From assembly GCA_017882605.1 (NCBI GenBank), contig JADGPE010000004.1:1-48342 (forward strand): DNA of 48,342 nucleotides, written 5' to 3'. The stretch comes from Thermoleophilia bacterium (lineage in GTDB: Bacteria; Actinomycetota; Thermoleophilia; Gaiellales; Gaiellaceae). Positions 1 through 9,539 of the stretch are shown one piece after another; position 1 is the first letter of the stretch; the number at the start of each line of letters is the position of its first letter. The notes under the pieces were generated by a model. It did not search any database, was not told the origin of the DNA, and worked only from the letters and a program-made list of their open reading frames with translations. The position numbers and the translations under genes are program-made.

Positions 1-429
1 TTCCCGAACGCGTTCGCAACCAAGAACCCGACGCTGCTCTGGCAGAACGGCTCCCAGGCATCGCCGTACGGCTTCTTCAACGCGAACCTCTCGCAGAACG
101 CCAACATCCCGCCGGGGCAGGACGCCTCGGCGACGGGGAACTGGTCGCACACCTATGACGCAACCGCGACCACACTCCTGAATCAGTGGAAGGTGAGTCT
201 CGACACCAAGACGCAGCACACGATCGCTACGAAGCTCGAGAAGATCTTCCTCGACCAGATGCCGATCGTCCCGCTCTTCATCGGCCCGCGCTGGTCGACC
301 TACAGCACCAAGTACTTCCATTGCTTCAACTCGCCGAAGAACTTCTACGGCGATCCGATCTTCTCCACCTACCCAGACAACCTCCTCTCGTTCACCCGCA
401 TCTGTCCCGGCGGACACGCCGGTCCGTAG
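1..429 (+). CDS. ABC transporter substrate-binding protein, family 5, C-terminal fragment
   Basis: The reading frame is open from the first base of the window to a TAG at 427-429, so the 5' part lies outside. The visible ~142 residues resemble the C-terminal lobe of SBP_bac_5 (Dpp/Opp-type) binding proteins: an amphipathic stretch followed by a motif of the type QMPIVPLFIGPRWSTYSTKY and a Gly/Pro-rich end. In this family the protein binds peptides or, in many soil and thermophilic bacteria, oligosaccharides outside the membrane and hands them to the permeases. Two permeases, two ATPases and a beta-glucosidase follow on the same strand, so a beta-glucoside or cello-oligosaccharide ligand is inferred. 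Neither signal peptide nor lipobox can be judged. Confidence 0.85.
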   Translation, partial: FPNAFATKNPTLLWQNGSQASPYGFFNANLSQNANIPPGQDASATGNWSHTYDATATTLLNQWKVSLDTKTQHTIATKLEKIFLDQMPIVPLFIGPRWSTYSTKYFHCFNSPKNFYGDPIFSTYPDNLLSFTRICPGGHAGP

Positions 430-492
430 CGGGCCTTGGGGGCAGCCGGGCGGGACTTCGGTCCCGCCCGGCGCAATACTCGGCCATAAGCG

Positions 493-1479
493 ATGCGCTG
501 GTTCGCCCGCAGATGTCTCTTCTACGTGTTCGCCATCTGGGTGGCGCTCACGCTCAACTTCCTGCTCCCGCGCCTCATGCCCGGCGACCCGGCCGGCGGA
601 GTCCTCGCCCGGCTCTCACCCTCACAGATCCAGGCGAACCCGGGCATCATCCAGACCTACCGGGCCTTGCTCGGCGGCGGCAACAAGTCTGTCTGGCAGG
701 ACTACATCGCCTACCTGCATCGGCTGACGCACTTCAACCTGGGGATCTCGACCTCGAACTATCCCGCGCCGGTCTCCGAGGTGATTGGGCGCACGCTCCC
801 GTATTCGATCGCGCTCGTCGGCGTCGCGGTCCTGCTGGCGTTCATCATCGGCACCGGGATCGGGATGATCGCCGCCTGGAAGCGCGGCGGCACGGTCGAC
901 ACCGTCTTCGTGCCGGCGCTGATGGGGCTGGGCGCATTCCCGGCCTTCTTCACCGCGCTCCTCTGCGTCTATTTCTTCGGGCTCAAGCTCGGTTGGTTCC
1001 CGATCCAGCACGCCTACGCCAGCGGGCTCGTGCCCGGCTTCAACTGGGCTTTCGTGGCGAGCGCCCTGCGACACGGCGAACTGCCCGTGCTCGTGATCAT
1101 GGCCGCCTTCACAGGCGGCTGGGTGCTGAACATGCGCACGGTGATGATCAACACGATCAGTGAGGACTACGTCGCAATGGCCCAGGCCAAGGGCCTGAAG
1201 GATCGCCGCGTGATGACTCGCTACGCCGGTCGCAACGCGATCCTGCCTCCGCTGAACGGGTTCGCCGCCCAGTTCGCAGGCGCCGTCGGCGGTCTCGTCT
1301 TCGTCGAGTACGTGTTCAGCTACCCGGGCGCCGGCCTGACGTTGCAGCAAGCAGCGCTCGGCAACGACTACCCGCTCACGCAGGGGCTGCTGCTCGTCTT
1401 CGCGTTCGCCGTCATCGTGGCGAACTTCGCGATGGACATGCTCAACTTCCTGCTCGATCCAAGGGTGCGGGCCAGCTGA
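493..1479 (+). CDS. ABC transporter permease, DppB/OppB type
   Basis: A 328-aa inner-membrane protein. The N-terminal helix is followed by the [12 protein letters not shown] element typical of DppB-like permeases, then about five further hydrophobic helices. The cytoplasmic EAA-like loop follows [20 protein letters not shown] and contacts the ATPases. Length fits the family (300-340 aa). The start lies 63 nt after the binding-protein stop, and its TGA shares bases with the ATG of the next permease (ATGA at 1479), indicating translational coupling. It should form the translocation pore with the DppC-like partner. Substrate cannot be read from the permease; the adjacent beta-glucosidase suggests oligosaccharides. 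Confidence 0.92.
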   Translation: MRWFARRCLFYVFAIWVALTLNFLLPRLMPGDPAGGVLARLSPSQIQANPGIIQTYRALLGGGNKSVWQDYIAYLHRLTHFNLGISTSNYPAPVSEVIGRTLPYSIALVGVAVLLAFIIGTGIGMIAAWKRGGTVDTVFVPALMGLGAFPAFFTALLCVYFFGLKLGWFPIQHAYASGLVPGFNWAFVASALRHGELPVLVIMAAFTGGWVLNMRTVMINTISEDYVAMAQAKGLKDRRVMTRYAGRNAILPPLNGFAAQFAGAVGGLVFVEYVFSYPGAGLTLQQAALGNDYPLTQGLLLVFAFAVIVANFAMDMLNFLLDPRVRAS

Positions 1480-2426
1480 TGTCTCAACTGCAACCGCTCC
1501 TCGAGCCGGAGGTCACCCCCCTCTCGGTCCCCGCCCCTCGGAAGCACCACCGCATCCCGGGCTGGCTCTCGCTCCTGTTCGAGAACCCGAAGTCGCGCTT
1601 CGGCCTCGTGCTGATCGGCTTCATGATCCTCGTTGCGGTGATCGCACCGTGGATCTCGGTCAACAACCCGACGGACTTCAACATCCTCGCCACGCGCCAG
1701 GCGCCGTCCTGGAATCACCTCTTCGGCACGACCGACCAGGGCAGCGACATCTTCTCGCAGGTCGTCCTCGGCACCCGCCGCTCGCTGATCCTCGGCGCCT
1801 CGGCCGCGCTGCTCGCGACCACGCTCGCCGCGACGCTCGGTATCCTCGCCGCCTACTCGGGGGGGATCATCGACGAGATCGTCAACTTCCTCACCAACGT
1901 CTTCCTCGTCATCCCCACGATCCCGCTCCTGATCGTCATCTCCGGCTACCTGAACGCGCGCGGCATGACGACGATGATCCTCGTGCTCGGGCTGACGCTG
2001 TGGGCCTTCGAGGCGCGCATCCTGCGCGGACAGGCGCTCTCGCTGAAGAGCCGCGACTTCGTCCACGCGTCCAAGGTCGCAGGGGAATCGACGCGCCGCA
2101 TCGTCTTCGGCGAGATCATGCCGAACATGATCAGCCGCATTGCTGCGGCCTTCGTGCTCGTCTTCTACATCGCCCTGCTTGTCGACGCGGGCCTCGAGTT
2201 CCTCGGCCTCGGCGACACGACACACGTGAGTTGGGGGATGGTCCTGTACTGGGCCCAGACCAACTCGACGGTGCTGCAGGGCGAGTGGTGGCCGTTCCTC
2301 TTCCCGGGCCTCGCACTCGTGACGACCGTCGTCGGCCTCGTCTTCCTGCTCGCCGGGATCGATGAGCTCAGCAACCCGCGGCTCCGCACGATGAAGACGA
2401 AGAAGAGGAAGAAGGCGTCGCGGTGA
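1479..2426 (+). CDS. ABC transporter permease, DppC/OppC type
   Basis: A 315-aa membrane protein. A cytoplasmic N-terminal tail of ~45 residues leads to the first helix ([17 protein letters not shown]), then the periplasmic segment with [24 protein letters not shown], which is diagnostic of the DppC/OppC subfamily, and four to five further helices. The EAA loop lies around residues 190-215 ([14 protein letters not shown]). It overlaps the upstream permease by one base, and its TGA overlaps the GTG start of the next ATPase, so the four transporter genes are tightly coupled. It ends in a basic [10 protein letters not shown] tail, presumably cytoplasmic. Confidence 0.92.
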   Translation: MSQLQPLLEPEVTPLSVPAPRKHHRIPGWLSLLFENPKSRFGLVLIGFMILVAVIAPWISVNNPTDFNILATRQAPSWNHLFGTTDQGSDIFSQVVLGTRRSLILGASAALLATTLAATLGILAAYSGGIIDEIVNFLTNVFLVIPTIPLLIVISGYLNARGMTTMILVLGLTLWAFEARILRGQALSLKSRDFVHASKVAGESTRRIVFGEIMPNMISRIAAAFVLVFYIALLVDAGLEFLGLGDTTHVSWGMVLYWAQTNSTVLQGEWWPFLFPGLALVTTVVGLVFLLAGIDELSNPRLRTMKTKKRKKASR

Positions 2427-3445
2427 CCGTGGTCGAGCCGACGGTGATCCCCGGAGCGCAAACCGAGGCACGCGAGACGCTCGTCGAGGTGCGCGACCTC
2501 CGAGTCGCCTACGGCGACGTGGTCGCGGTCGACGGCGTCAACCTGTCGATTGCCGCCGGTGAGATCCTTGGCCTCGCCGGCGAGTCCGGTTGCGGCAAGA
2601 CGACGATTGCGAACACCGTCATGCAGGTGCTGAGGCCTCCGGCCGAGATCGTCGGCGGCAGCATCCTCTTCCGCGGCGACGACCTCGTCGGGCGCAAGCC
2701 CGAAGAGCTGCGCAAGTACCGCTGGCGCAACGTCTCGATGGTCTTCCAGAGCGCCATGAACGCCCTCAACCCGGTGATGCGCGTCGGCGACCAGTTCGTC
2801 GACATGATGCGCGCCCACGAGCACATCTCGAAGGACGATGCCCTCGCGCGCGCCGGCGAACTGCTCGACCTCGTCGGCATCGACAGGCGCCGCACCCGCG
2901 CGTACGCACACGAGCTGTCGGGCGGCATGCGCCAGCGCGTGATCATCGCCATGGCGCTCGCGCTCAACCCCGAGCTCGTGATCATGGACGAACCGACGAC
3001 GGCGCTCGATGTCGTCGTGCAGCGGGAGATCCTGCAGCAGATCAAGGATCTCCAGGAGCAGCTCGGGTTCGCAGTGCTCTTCATCACACACGACCTGTCG
3101 TTGCTCTTCGAGGTCGCACACCGGATCGCGATCATGTACGCAGGCGAGGTCGTCGAGGAAGCGCCCGCGGCAGAGCTGCGGAACGCGCCGCGGCACCCCT
3201 ACACCAGCGGGCTCGTCAGCTCCTTCCCCCCGCTCAGGGGGCCGATCGAGCGGATGACCGGCATTCCAGGCTCGCCGCCCGACCTGGCCTCGCCGCCCGC
3301 CGGGTGCCGATTCCATCCGCGGTGCCCGAACTGCGTGCCGGAGGAGAGCGAGCTGCACAGGCTGCAAACCACGGTGCGCCCGGTGCTACGCAACGTCGGC
3401 CCAAGCCATCGCGTGGCCTGCCACCTCGTGGAGCAGCAGCGATGA
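2423..3445 (+). CDS. ABC transporter ATP-binding protein, DppD/OppD type
   Basis: A 340-aa nucleotide-binding subunit. Walker A GESGCGKT is at residues 53-60, the Q-loop in [13 protein letters not shown], the signature [10 protein letters not shown], Walker B with the D-loop in [12 protein letters not shown], and the H-loop in FITHDLS. The C-terminal extension contains [10 protein letters not shown], the cysteine-containing oligopeptide-transporter tail (oligo_HPY) that often carries an iron-sulfur cluster. The GTG start at 2423 overlaps the previous stop (GTGA). It powers import as a heterodimer with the next gene product. Confidence 0.93.
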   Translation: MTVVEPTVIPGAQTEARETLVEVRDLRVAYGDVVAVDGVNLSIAAGEILGLAGESGCGKTTIANTVMQVLRPPAEIVGGSILFRGDDLVGRKPEELRKYRWRNVSMVFQSAMNALNPVMRVGDQFVDMMRAHEHISKDDALARAGELLDLVGIDRRRTRAYAHELSGGMRQRVIIAMALALNPELVIMDEPTTALDVVVQREILQQIKDLQEQLGFAVLFITHDLSLLFEVAHRIAIMYAGEVVEEAPAAELRNAPRHPYTSGLVSSFPPLRGPIERMTGIPGSPPDLASPPAGCRFHPRCPNCVPEESELHRLQTTVRPVLRNVGPSHRVACHLVEQQR

Positions 3446-4467
3446 CGGCCTCGATCTCCGGATCCGTCGAGGTTCGCGGACTGACGAAGCACTTTGCAAC
3501 CGGCAACGGTCTCAGGCCCGGCCGTAGCCGTCTGCACGCGGTCGACGACGTGACGTTCACGCTGCGGCCCGGCACCGTCACCGCACTCGTCGGCGAGAGC
3601 GGCAGCGGCAAGAGCACGGTGGCGCGGATGCTCGCCCGGCTCTACGCGCCGACGAGCGGCCGCATCTACTTCAAGGACGAAGACGTCACGGATGTGAAGC
3701 GCAGGCGAGACGTCCTGCGCTACCGGTCGCAGGTGCAGATGATCTTCCAGGATCCGTTCGGCTCGCTGAACCCGGTCAAGACGATCCACCATCACCTCGC
3801 ACGGCCTCTGAAGATCCACAATCTGGTCGAGCGCTCGCAGATCGACGAGCGAATCGGAGAGTTGCTGACGACGGTCGGGCTGGTGCCCCCTGAGCGCTAC
3901 GTCGACAAGTACCCGTACGAGCTCTCGGGCGGGCAGCGCCAGCGCGTCGCCATTGCCCGCGCGCTCGCCGTCGAGCCGACCGTCCTCGTGGCGGATGAGC
4001 CGACGTCGATGCTCGACGTCTCGATCCGCGTCGGCATCCTCAACCTGATCCTCGACCTGAAGGAGCGCGAGCAGCTCGCGTTTCTGTACGTCACGCACGA
4101 TCTCGGAAGCGCCCGCTACATCGCCGACTACATGCTCGTCATGTACGCCGGCCAGATCGTCGAGCAGGGGCCGATCGACCGTGTCCTCCAGAGCCCGCTG
4201 CATCCGTACACGCAACTGCTGATCGACTCGGTTCCGGACCCGGCTGCCGTCGTCCACGAGCGCATCGACGTGCGCAAAGGCGTTGCATCGGCCGCCGTCG
4301 ACCCACCCGAAGGCTGCCGGTTCGCCGACCGCTGTCCCTTGCGCATCGGCGTCTGCACGCAGGTGACGCCGGAGCTCGTCCTGACCGAGGACGGGCACAG
4401 CGCACGCTGCCATGTCACCGCACCGTCCCACGCCATTCGAGAGGAGATCCGTGAGCCAGTTCACTGA
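3442..4467 (+). CDS. ABC transporter ATP-binding protein, DppF/OppF type
   Basis: A 341-aa nucleotide-binding subunit. Walker [10 protein letters not shown] is at residues 51-59, followed by Q-loop [13 protein letters not shown], signature [10 protein letters not shown], Walker B with D-loop [13 protein letters not shown]-loop VTHDLG, and the C-terminal oligo_HPY tail with GCRFADRCP. The open frame extends far upstream, but that part is out-of-frame sequence inside the preceding ATPase. The ATG at 3442 overlaps its TGA (ATGA) and puts the first conserved strand about 10 residues in, as expected. Its 3' end overlaps the beta-glucosidase start by 17 nt. Confidence 0.93.
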   Translation: MTASISGSVEVRGLTKHFATGNGLRPGRSRLHAVDDVTFTLRPGTVTALVGESGSGKSTVARMLARLYAPTSGRIYFKDEDVTDVKRRRDVLRYRSQVQMIFQDPFGSLNPVKTIHHHLARPLKIHNLVERSQIDERIGELLTTVGLVPPERYVDKYPYELSGGQRQRVAIARALAVEPTVLVADEPTSMLDVSIRVGILNLILDLKEREQLAFLYVTHDLGSARYIADYMLVMYAGQIVEQGPIDRVLQSPLHPYTQLLIDSVPDPAAVVHERIDVRKGVASAAVDPPEGCRFADRCPLRIGVCTQVTPELVLTEDGHSARCHVTAPSHAIREEIREPVH

Positions 4468-5812
4468 GTTGTTCCCTGCCGAGTTCGTCTGGGGCGCCGC
4501 GACCGCCTCGTACCAGATCGAGGGCGCATCGAACGAAGATGGTCGCGGCGAAAGCGTGTGGGACAGGTTCTGTGCCACGCCGGGCAAGGTGCGGAACGGA
4601 GACTCCGGTGCCGTGGCGTGCGACTTCTACCATCGCTACCACGACGACATCACCTTGATGCGCGAGCTCGGCCTCGACGCGTTCCGCTTCTCGATCGCCT
4701 GGCCGCGTGTCCTGCCGGAGGGAAAGGGCCGCGTCAATGCCGCGGGGCTCGACTTCTACGACAAGCTCGTCGACGAGCTGCTCGGCAACGGGATCGCGCC
4801 GTACGTGACGCTCTTCCACTGGGATACGCCCCAGGTGCTCGAGGACGCAGGCGGCTGGCCCGCCCGCGAGACGATCGATGCGTTCGCCGAGTATGTCGAG
4901 GCCGTGTCGGCGCGCCTGGGTGACCGGGTCGCCCACTGGATCACGCACAACGAGCCGTGGGTCGTCTCGTGGGTCGGCCACGGTTGGGGCCACCACGCGC
5001 CGGGACGCCAGTCGGACGCCGATGCGCTCGCAACCGCGCATCACCTGCTCCTCTCGCACGGTCGCGCGGTGGAGATCCTGCGGCGCAACTCGCCCGGCGC
5101 GCAGGTCGGGATCACCCTCAACCTCGACAACCCCTATGCCGCCACCGAATCACCGGAGGACATCGCCGCGGCGCGCTGGGTCGACGGCCTCCACAACCGC
5201 TGGTTCCTCGATCCGCTGTTCCGCGGCTCATATCCGGACGACATGCTCGAGGCGTGGGCGGAGATCATGCCGGAGGTACGCGACGGCGATCTCGAGCTCA
5301 TCTCGACGCCGATCGACTTCCTCGGCATCAACAACTACACCTCGCCGCTCGTGGCGGCGGACGACAACGGCGGCCGGTCGCGGATCGTGCGCCGGGCGGA
5401 CGTCGACCGCACCGACATGGGCTGGGAGGTCGTGCCGGAAGGGCTCCAAGACCTGCTCCTGCGGCTTCATCGCGATTACCAGCCTGAAGCGATCTACGTG
5501 ACCGAGAACGGCGCCGCCTACCCCGATGTCCGCGGGCACGACGGAAGCGTCAACGATCCGGAACGGCAGGCGTATCTCGAGAGCTACCTGGCGGGCGCGG
5601 CGCGCGCGGTCGCGCAGGGTGTGCCGCTCCGCGGCTACTTCGCCTGGTCCCTGCTCGACAACTTCGAATGGGCCTGGGGCTACTGGAAGCGGTTCGGCCT
5701 CACCTACATCGACTTTGCGACCCTCGAGCGTGTGCCGAAAGGCAGCTTCTACTGGTACCGCGACTTCATCGCGAAGCAGCGACTGAGGGCGGCGGGTGAA
5801 GCGGCAGCCTGA
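4451..5812 (+). CDS. Beta-glucosidase, glycoside hydrolase family 1
   Basis: A 453-aa (beta/alpha)8-barrel retaining glycosidase that hydrolyses terminal beta-glucosyl residues, such as those of cellobiose. The N-terminus has FPAEFVWGAATASYQIEGA, the GH1 signature. The acid/base is Glu168 in HNEP and the nucleophile Glu352 in VTENG, both intact. FAWSLLDNFEWAWGY near the C-terminus forms the sugar-binding subsite. No signal peptide is present, so it is cytoplasmic, consistent with hydrolysis of imported oligosaccharides. The GTG at 4451 is chosen because GAGGAG (4441-4446) precedes it at good spacing; an in-frame ATG at 4412 would add 13 residues but has no comparable site. It overlaps the upstream ATPase by 17 nt. 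Confidence 0.95.
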   Translation: MSQFTELFPAEFVWGAATASYQIEGASNEDGRGESVWDRFCATPGKVRNGDSGAVACDFYHRYHDDITLMRELGLDAFRFSIAWPRVLPEGKGRVNAAGLDFYDKLVDELLGNGIAPYVTLFHWDTPQVLEDAGGWPARETIDAFAEYVEAVSARLGDRVAHWITHNEPWVVSWVGHGWGHHAPGRQSDADALATAHHLLLSHGRAVEILRRNSPGAQVGITLNLDNPYAATESPEDIAAARWVDGLHNRWFLDPLFRGSYPDDMLEAWAEIMPEVRDGDLELISTPIDFLGINNYTSPLVAADDNGGRSRIVRRADVDRTDMGWEVVPEGLQDLLLRLHRDYQPEAIYVTENGAAYPDVRGHDGSVNDPERQAYLESYLAGAARAVAQGVPLRGYFAWSLLDNFEWAWGYWKRFGLTYIDFATLERVPKGSFYWYRDFIAKQRLRAAGEAAA

Positions 5813-5818
5813 ACGTGA

Positions 5819-7348
5819 CTACGCCGGAGGCGCGCCCGCCGCCTGGCCGGCCATGCGAAGCCCGATCTCGTCGACGCTCGCGCCGGGAGGCATTTCGGAG
5901 AGCCCGCCTTCGTACATGACGAAGATCCGGTCGTGCAGGGCGAGGATCTCGTCGAGGTCCTCGCTGATCAGCAGGACCGCCGTCCCGTTCTCCGCCGCGC
6001 GCAGGAGGAACGAATGCACCTGCTCGACGGCGGAGACGTCGAGCCCGCGCGTCGGCGAGCCGGCGACGAGCACACTCGGGCTCGCCGAGAACTCTCTGGC
6101 GATCACGACCTTCTGCAGGTTCCCGCCCGAGAGATAGTCCGTCTGCTGGTCGGGGCCCGACGCCTTGATCTCGAAGGTGCTGATCTCGTGCTCGGCGTTC
6201 GTGCGCATCGGGCCGAGCCGCAGGAACGGCCCACGGCAGTTGTTGCGGAACGACTTGAGGGCGAGGTTCATGGCGATCGAGAGGCTCGGCGCGACGCCGG
6301 TGCCGAGGCGGTCCTCAGGCACGTAGCCGACCCCCGCCTCGAAGGCCGAGCGCGCGTCGCCCGCGCGCACCGGCTTGCCCTTGACCCGAATCGAGCCCTT
6401 CGTGTACGGGCGCAGGCCGGTGATCGCCTCCGCGAGCTCACGCTGGCCGTTCCCGGAGACGCCCGCGACGGCAGCGATCTCGCCCGCCCGAACGGTGAGC
6501 GAGACGCCCTTGACGGCGGTGATCCCGCGGTCCCCTTCGGCCCACAGATCCTCCACCTCGAGCACCGGGGGACTATCGGGCCGGGCCTGCCCCTCTCGCG
6601 TCACCGGCTTGATGTCGCGACCGACCATCAATGTCGCGAGCGACTGCGCCGTCGCGTCGGTGGTCTGCACGGTCGCGAGCGCCTTCCCCGCCCTGAGCAC
6701 GGTGACGCGGTCCGAGACGGCCATCACTTCGTGCAGCTTGTGTGAGATGAAGATGACCGTCCGGCCTTCGCCTGCGATCTGGCGGAGCGTCGCGAAGAGC
6801 AAGTCCGCCTCGCGGGGCGTCAACACTGCGGTCGGCTCGTCGAGGATGAGCACGCGCGCTTCCTGATACAGCGCCTTCAGGATCTCGACCCGCTGCTGCT
6901 CGCCGACCGAGAGCTGCCAGATGCGCGCGCGAGGATCGACACCGAGGCTGTAACGCTCGCCCAGATCGCGCACCTGGGTGTCGACCGCCCCCGGATCGAT
7001 ACGGAAGTGGCGGCCCGCCCCGCGGCGGTCGCCGAGCATCAGGTTCTCGGCCACGGTGAACCGCGAGACGAGGCGGAACTGCTGGTGCACCATGCCGACG
7101 CCGTTGTCGATCGCCTCGCGCGGCGAGGTGAACGCGACCGGCTTGCCGTGGAGCGAGATCGTGCCTTCGTCGGCGCGGTAGAGGCCGGTGAGGATGTGCG
7201 AGAGCGTCGTCTTGCCCGCACCGTTCTCACCGAGCAGCGCGTGCACCTCCCCGGACGCGGCCTCGAAGTCGACCTGGTCGTTCGCGATGACGCCGGGGAA
7301 CCGCTTCGTGATCCCGACCATCGAGACGGCAGGCACAGCCGACGCCAT
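5819..7348 (-). CDS. Nucleoside-type ABC importer ATP-binding protein, two ABC domains (RbsA/BmpA-cluster type)
   Basis: A 509-aa tandem ATPase. Domain 1 (about 8-240) has Walker A GENGAGKT at 40-47, signature LSVGEQQRVEI and Walker B LILDEPTAVLT. Domain 2 (about 260-490) has the degenerate P-loop GVSGNGQRE typical of the second half of RbsA-like proteins, signature LSGGNLQKV, and an altered Walker B, VLVAGSPTRGLD. The organisation matches the ATPase of BMP-family (PnrA/YufN) nucleoside transporters. The ATG at 7348 follows GGAGGAA and overlaps the stop of nothing upstream, but its first base is shared with the stop codon of the permease (ATGA). The long N-terminal open frame beyond it is the permease gene read out of frame. 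Confidence 0.92.
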   Translation of the reverse strand: MASAVPAVSMVGITKRFPGVIANDQVDFEAASGEVHALLGENGAGKTTLSHILTGLYRADEGTISLHGKPVAFTSPREAIDNGVGMVHQQFRLVSRFTVAENLMLGDRRGAGRHFRIDPGAVDTQVRDLGERYSLGVDPRARIWQLSVGEQQRVEILKALYQEARVLILDEPTAVLTPREADLLFATLRQIAGEGRTVIFISHKLHEVMAVSDRVTVLRAGKALATVQTTDATAQSLATLMVGRDIKPVTREGQARPDSPPVLEVEDLWAEGDRGITAVKGVSLTVRAGEIAAVAGVSGNGQRELAEAITGLRPYTKGSIRVKGKPVRAGDARSAFEAGVGYVPEDRLGTGVAPSLSIAMNLALKSFRNNCRGPFLRLGPMRTNAEHEISTFEIKASGPDQQTDYLSGGNLQKVVIAREFSASPSVLVAGSPTRGLDVSAVEQVHSFLLRAAENGTAVLLISEDLDEILALHDRIFVMYEGGLSEMPPGASVDEIGLRMAGQAAGAPPA

Positions 7349-8313
7349 CAGCGTTCCTCCCGCGCATAGGCGTTGCCGAGTGCCGCGGGCGCGCCGAGCC
7401 GGCTCCGCGCCGTCCCGGACGAGACGACGACGAGCACGACGATCGTCATCACGTACGGCAGCGCGTTCGTCCAGAGCACCGTCGGCCCGAGGCTGATGTG
7501 GCGGGCCTGGAGCTGAGGTGCGAGCGCCTGGAGCGCCCCGAAGAAGTAGGCGCCGACGAGGCAGAGCTCCGGCCGCCAGAACGCGAAGATGACAAGCGCG
7601 ATCGCGATCCATCCGGCGCCGCCGGTGATCCCATTCACCCATTGCGGTGTGATCGCGAGCGTGATCGACGCACCGGCGACGCCGGCGAACGCACCTCCCG
7701 CGAGCGTGTGGGCGTAGCGATACGAGGTGACGTTGATGCCCATCGTGTCGGCCGCAGCCGGTGACTCGCCGACCGACCGAACGTTGAGGCCCGGCCGCGT
7801 GCGCGACAGGTAGAGCCAGATTGCGATCACGCAGGCCCACGAGACGTAGACGAGGATGTCCTGTCCGAACACGATCGGCCCGATCACCGACCAGCGCTGC
7901 ATGCTCGCCGGGAACACTGCGTGGAACGTGTGCCTGGCCGGCGCGTCGGAGAGGTTGAGGTCGTTCCCGAGGTAGGACGACAGGCCGGCCGCACCCGCGA
8001 AGATCGTCAGCGCCAGACCGGAGACGATCTGGCTGGCGCGGAGCGTGATGACGAGGAAGGCGTGGATCGACGCCATCACCGCGCCCGCAAGAGCCGCGAC
8101 GAGGATCGCGGCCGTGAGCGCGATTCCCGCGCTCGTGTGGACGCGCTGCACGGTCCAGAAGCCCATCACCGCACCGACGAGCATCATCCCCTCGACGCCG
8201 AGGTTGAGCACCCCCGACCGCTCCGCGAGCAGCTCGCCGAGCGAAGCGTAGAGCAGCGGCGTCCCGTAGGCGATGCCCGAGGCGATCAGGACGATCAGGA
8301 GCGAGTTGTTCAT
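7348..8313 (-). CDS. Nucleoside-type ABC importer permease (YufQ/branched-chain-like)
   Basis: A 321-aa membrane protein with eight to nine hydrophobic segments and the BPD_transp_2 hallmark LAERSGVLNLGVEGMMLVGA near the N-terminus. This marks it as the shorter permease of the BMP transporter cluster. It begins with MNNSLLIVLIASGIAYGTPLL, which is the first helix. Its stop overlaps the ATG of the ATPase gene and its start overlaps the stop of the other permease, both as ATGA, so the three genes are one translationally coupled unit. Confidence 0.92.
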   Translation of the reverse strand: MNNSLLIVLIASGIAYGTPLLYASLGELLAERSGVLNLGVEGMMLVGAVMGFWTVQRVHTSAGIALTAAILVAALAGAVMASIHAFLVITLRASQIVSGLALTIFAGAAGLSSYLGNDLNLSDAPARHTFHAVFPASMQRWSVIGPIVFGQDILVYVSWACVIAIWLYLSRTRPGLNVRSVGESPAAADTMGINVTSYRYAHTLAGGAFAGVAGASITLAITPQWVNGITGGAGWIAIALVIFAFWRPELCLVGAYFFGALQALAPQLQARHISLGPTVLWTNALPYVMTIVVLVVVSSGTARSRLGAPAALGNAYAREER

Positions 8314-9455
8314 GCGGCCGGCCCCGGCTCGGTCGCGGCGACACCGCGCTTGGTGCGGACGATGCGCACGCGGTGGCGGATCAGCACCTCGCCCCCCAGC
8401 GCCGAGAACAGGATGATGCCCTGGATCACGCCGACGAGGCCTGCCGGGAAGTTCGCTCCCTGCAGCGTGTTGCCCGCGTTCTCGAGGCCGCCCATCAGGA
8501 ACGCGACGAGGACGACCGCATAGGGGTTGTAGCGGGCGAGGGCGGCGATCACGATCCCCGTGTAGCCGTAGCCGAGCTTCTGCAGACCGTTCGGGTCGCC
8601 GTCGACGGAGTGCGCGAAGTCGCCGACCTGGCTCGCGCCGCCGAGGCCGGCGATCGCGCCGGAGAGCGCCATCACGGCGAGGATCTTGCGCCGGACCCGG
8701 ACGCCCGAGTAGCGCGCCGCCCGGTCGGAGTCGCCGAGCACCTGCGCCTCGAATCCGAAGCGAGTGCGCTTGTAGAGCACCCAGAGGACGACCGCCGCCG
8801 CCACCGCGAAGCCCGCCCCGAGGGGGAGCGTGATCCCCCCCTGAACGTGGATCGTCCAGCCGGGCCAGACCGCCGAGGGCGGCAGCTCCTTGCCGGTCGG
8901 AAAGACGCTCGCGTTGAAGCCCTTCGTCTCGCGCCAGTAGGACTGGCTCTGGAAGATCAGGTAGGTCAGAAGCAGTCCGGCGACGTAGTTCAGAAGCAGC
9001 GAGGTGAGGATCTCGTTCGTCTTGCAGAAGGCGCGGAGGACACCCGGGATCAACGCCCAGGCAGTGCCCCCGAGGCAGCCCATCACGACCATCGCCGCGA
9101 TCACGAAGGCCGACGAGCCGCCGTTGCCGCCGAGATAGAGCCCCGCGGCCGCGCCCGTGATCGCGCCGATGTACATCTGGCCCTCGGCGCCGATGTTGAA
9201 GAGCTTCATCCGGAAGGCCGCGGCCGCGGCGAGGCCGGTGAAGGCGAGCGGCGTCGCTACGATCAGCGTCTGGTTGAGCGACCCGGTCTGCAGGAACGCC
9301 GCGTCGAAAAGCTGGCGGTAGGTCGAGAGCGGGTTGTGCCCGGTCGCGAGGAGCACGATGCCCGCCACGAAGAACGCGAACAGGACCGAGGCGACAGGGA
9401 CCGCAAGCGAGAGCCACCCCGGCTGTCGCAGCCTCCGTTCAAACGTGAAGCGCAT
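8310..9455 (-). CDS. Nucleoside-type ABC importer permease (YufP-like)
   Basis: A 381-aa membrane protein and the longer permease of the BMP cluster. It begins with a short basic segment (MRFTFERRLRQPGW) and a helix. The periplasmic stretch GHNPLSTYRQLFDAAF and the conserved FNIGAEGQMYIGAITG core are characteristic of the YufP family. It lies 84 nt downstream of the binding-protein gene, and a perfect palindrome sits in that gap. It should form the channel with the 321-aa permease. Confidence 0.92.
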   Translation of the reverse strand: MRFTFERRLRQPGWLSLAVPVASVLFAFFVAGIVLLATGHNPLSTYRQLFDAAFLQTGSLNQTLIVATPLAFTGLAAAAAFRMKLFNIGAEGQMYIGAITGAAAGLYLGGNGGSSAFVIAAMVVMGCLGGTAWALIPGVLRAFCKTNEILTSLLLNYVAGLLLTYLIFQSQSYWRETKGFNASVFPTGKELPPSAVWPGWTIHVQGGITLPLGAGFAVAAAVVLWVLYKRTRFGFEAQVLGDSDRAARYSGVRVRRKILAVMALSGAIAGLGGASQVGDFAHSVDGDPNGLQKLGYGYTGIVIAALARYNPYAVVLVAFLMGGLENAGNTLQGANFPAGLVGVIQGIILFSALGGEVLIRHRVRIVRTKRGVAATEPGPAA

Positions 9456-9497
9456 GCCGTCCTGTCATCGGGGTGGGTGGAAACGCGTCGCGAGCAA

Positions 9498-9529
9498 CGA
9501 GGAGGGGCGCCCCGGGGCGCCCCTCCTCG
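9498..9529 (-). repeat. Perfect 32-nt palindrome between binding-protein and permease genes
   Basis: The two 16-nt halves, 9498-9513 and 9514-9529, are exact reverse complements with no spacer, and nearly every base is G or C. In RNA it would fold into a very stable hairpin just after the BMP binding-protein stop (9540) and upstream of the permease start (9455). No T-run follows, so it is probably not a full terminator. In comparable ABC operons such hairpins stabilise the upstream message and make the binding protein more abundant than the membrane parts; that role is inferred here. Confidence 0.75.
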
Positions 9530-9539
9530 AGAGCGACCG

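Noticed and set aside
2590-3441. N-terminal extension of the DppF-like ATPase to 625 codons.
   Set aside because: The extension is an out-of-frame reading of the preceding ATPase; the ATG at 3442 overlaps that gene's stop and starts the family similarity.
7349-9417. Long fused minus-strand frames running from the BMP permeases into the ATPase or into each other.
   Set aside because: Only the segments from 7348 and 8313 downward show ABC or permease motifs; the upstream parts are shadows of the neighbouring gene, and ATGA overlaps fix the starts.
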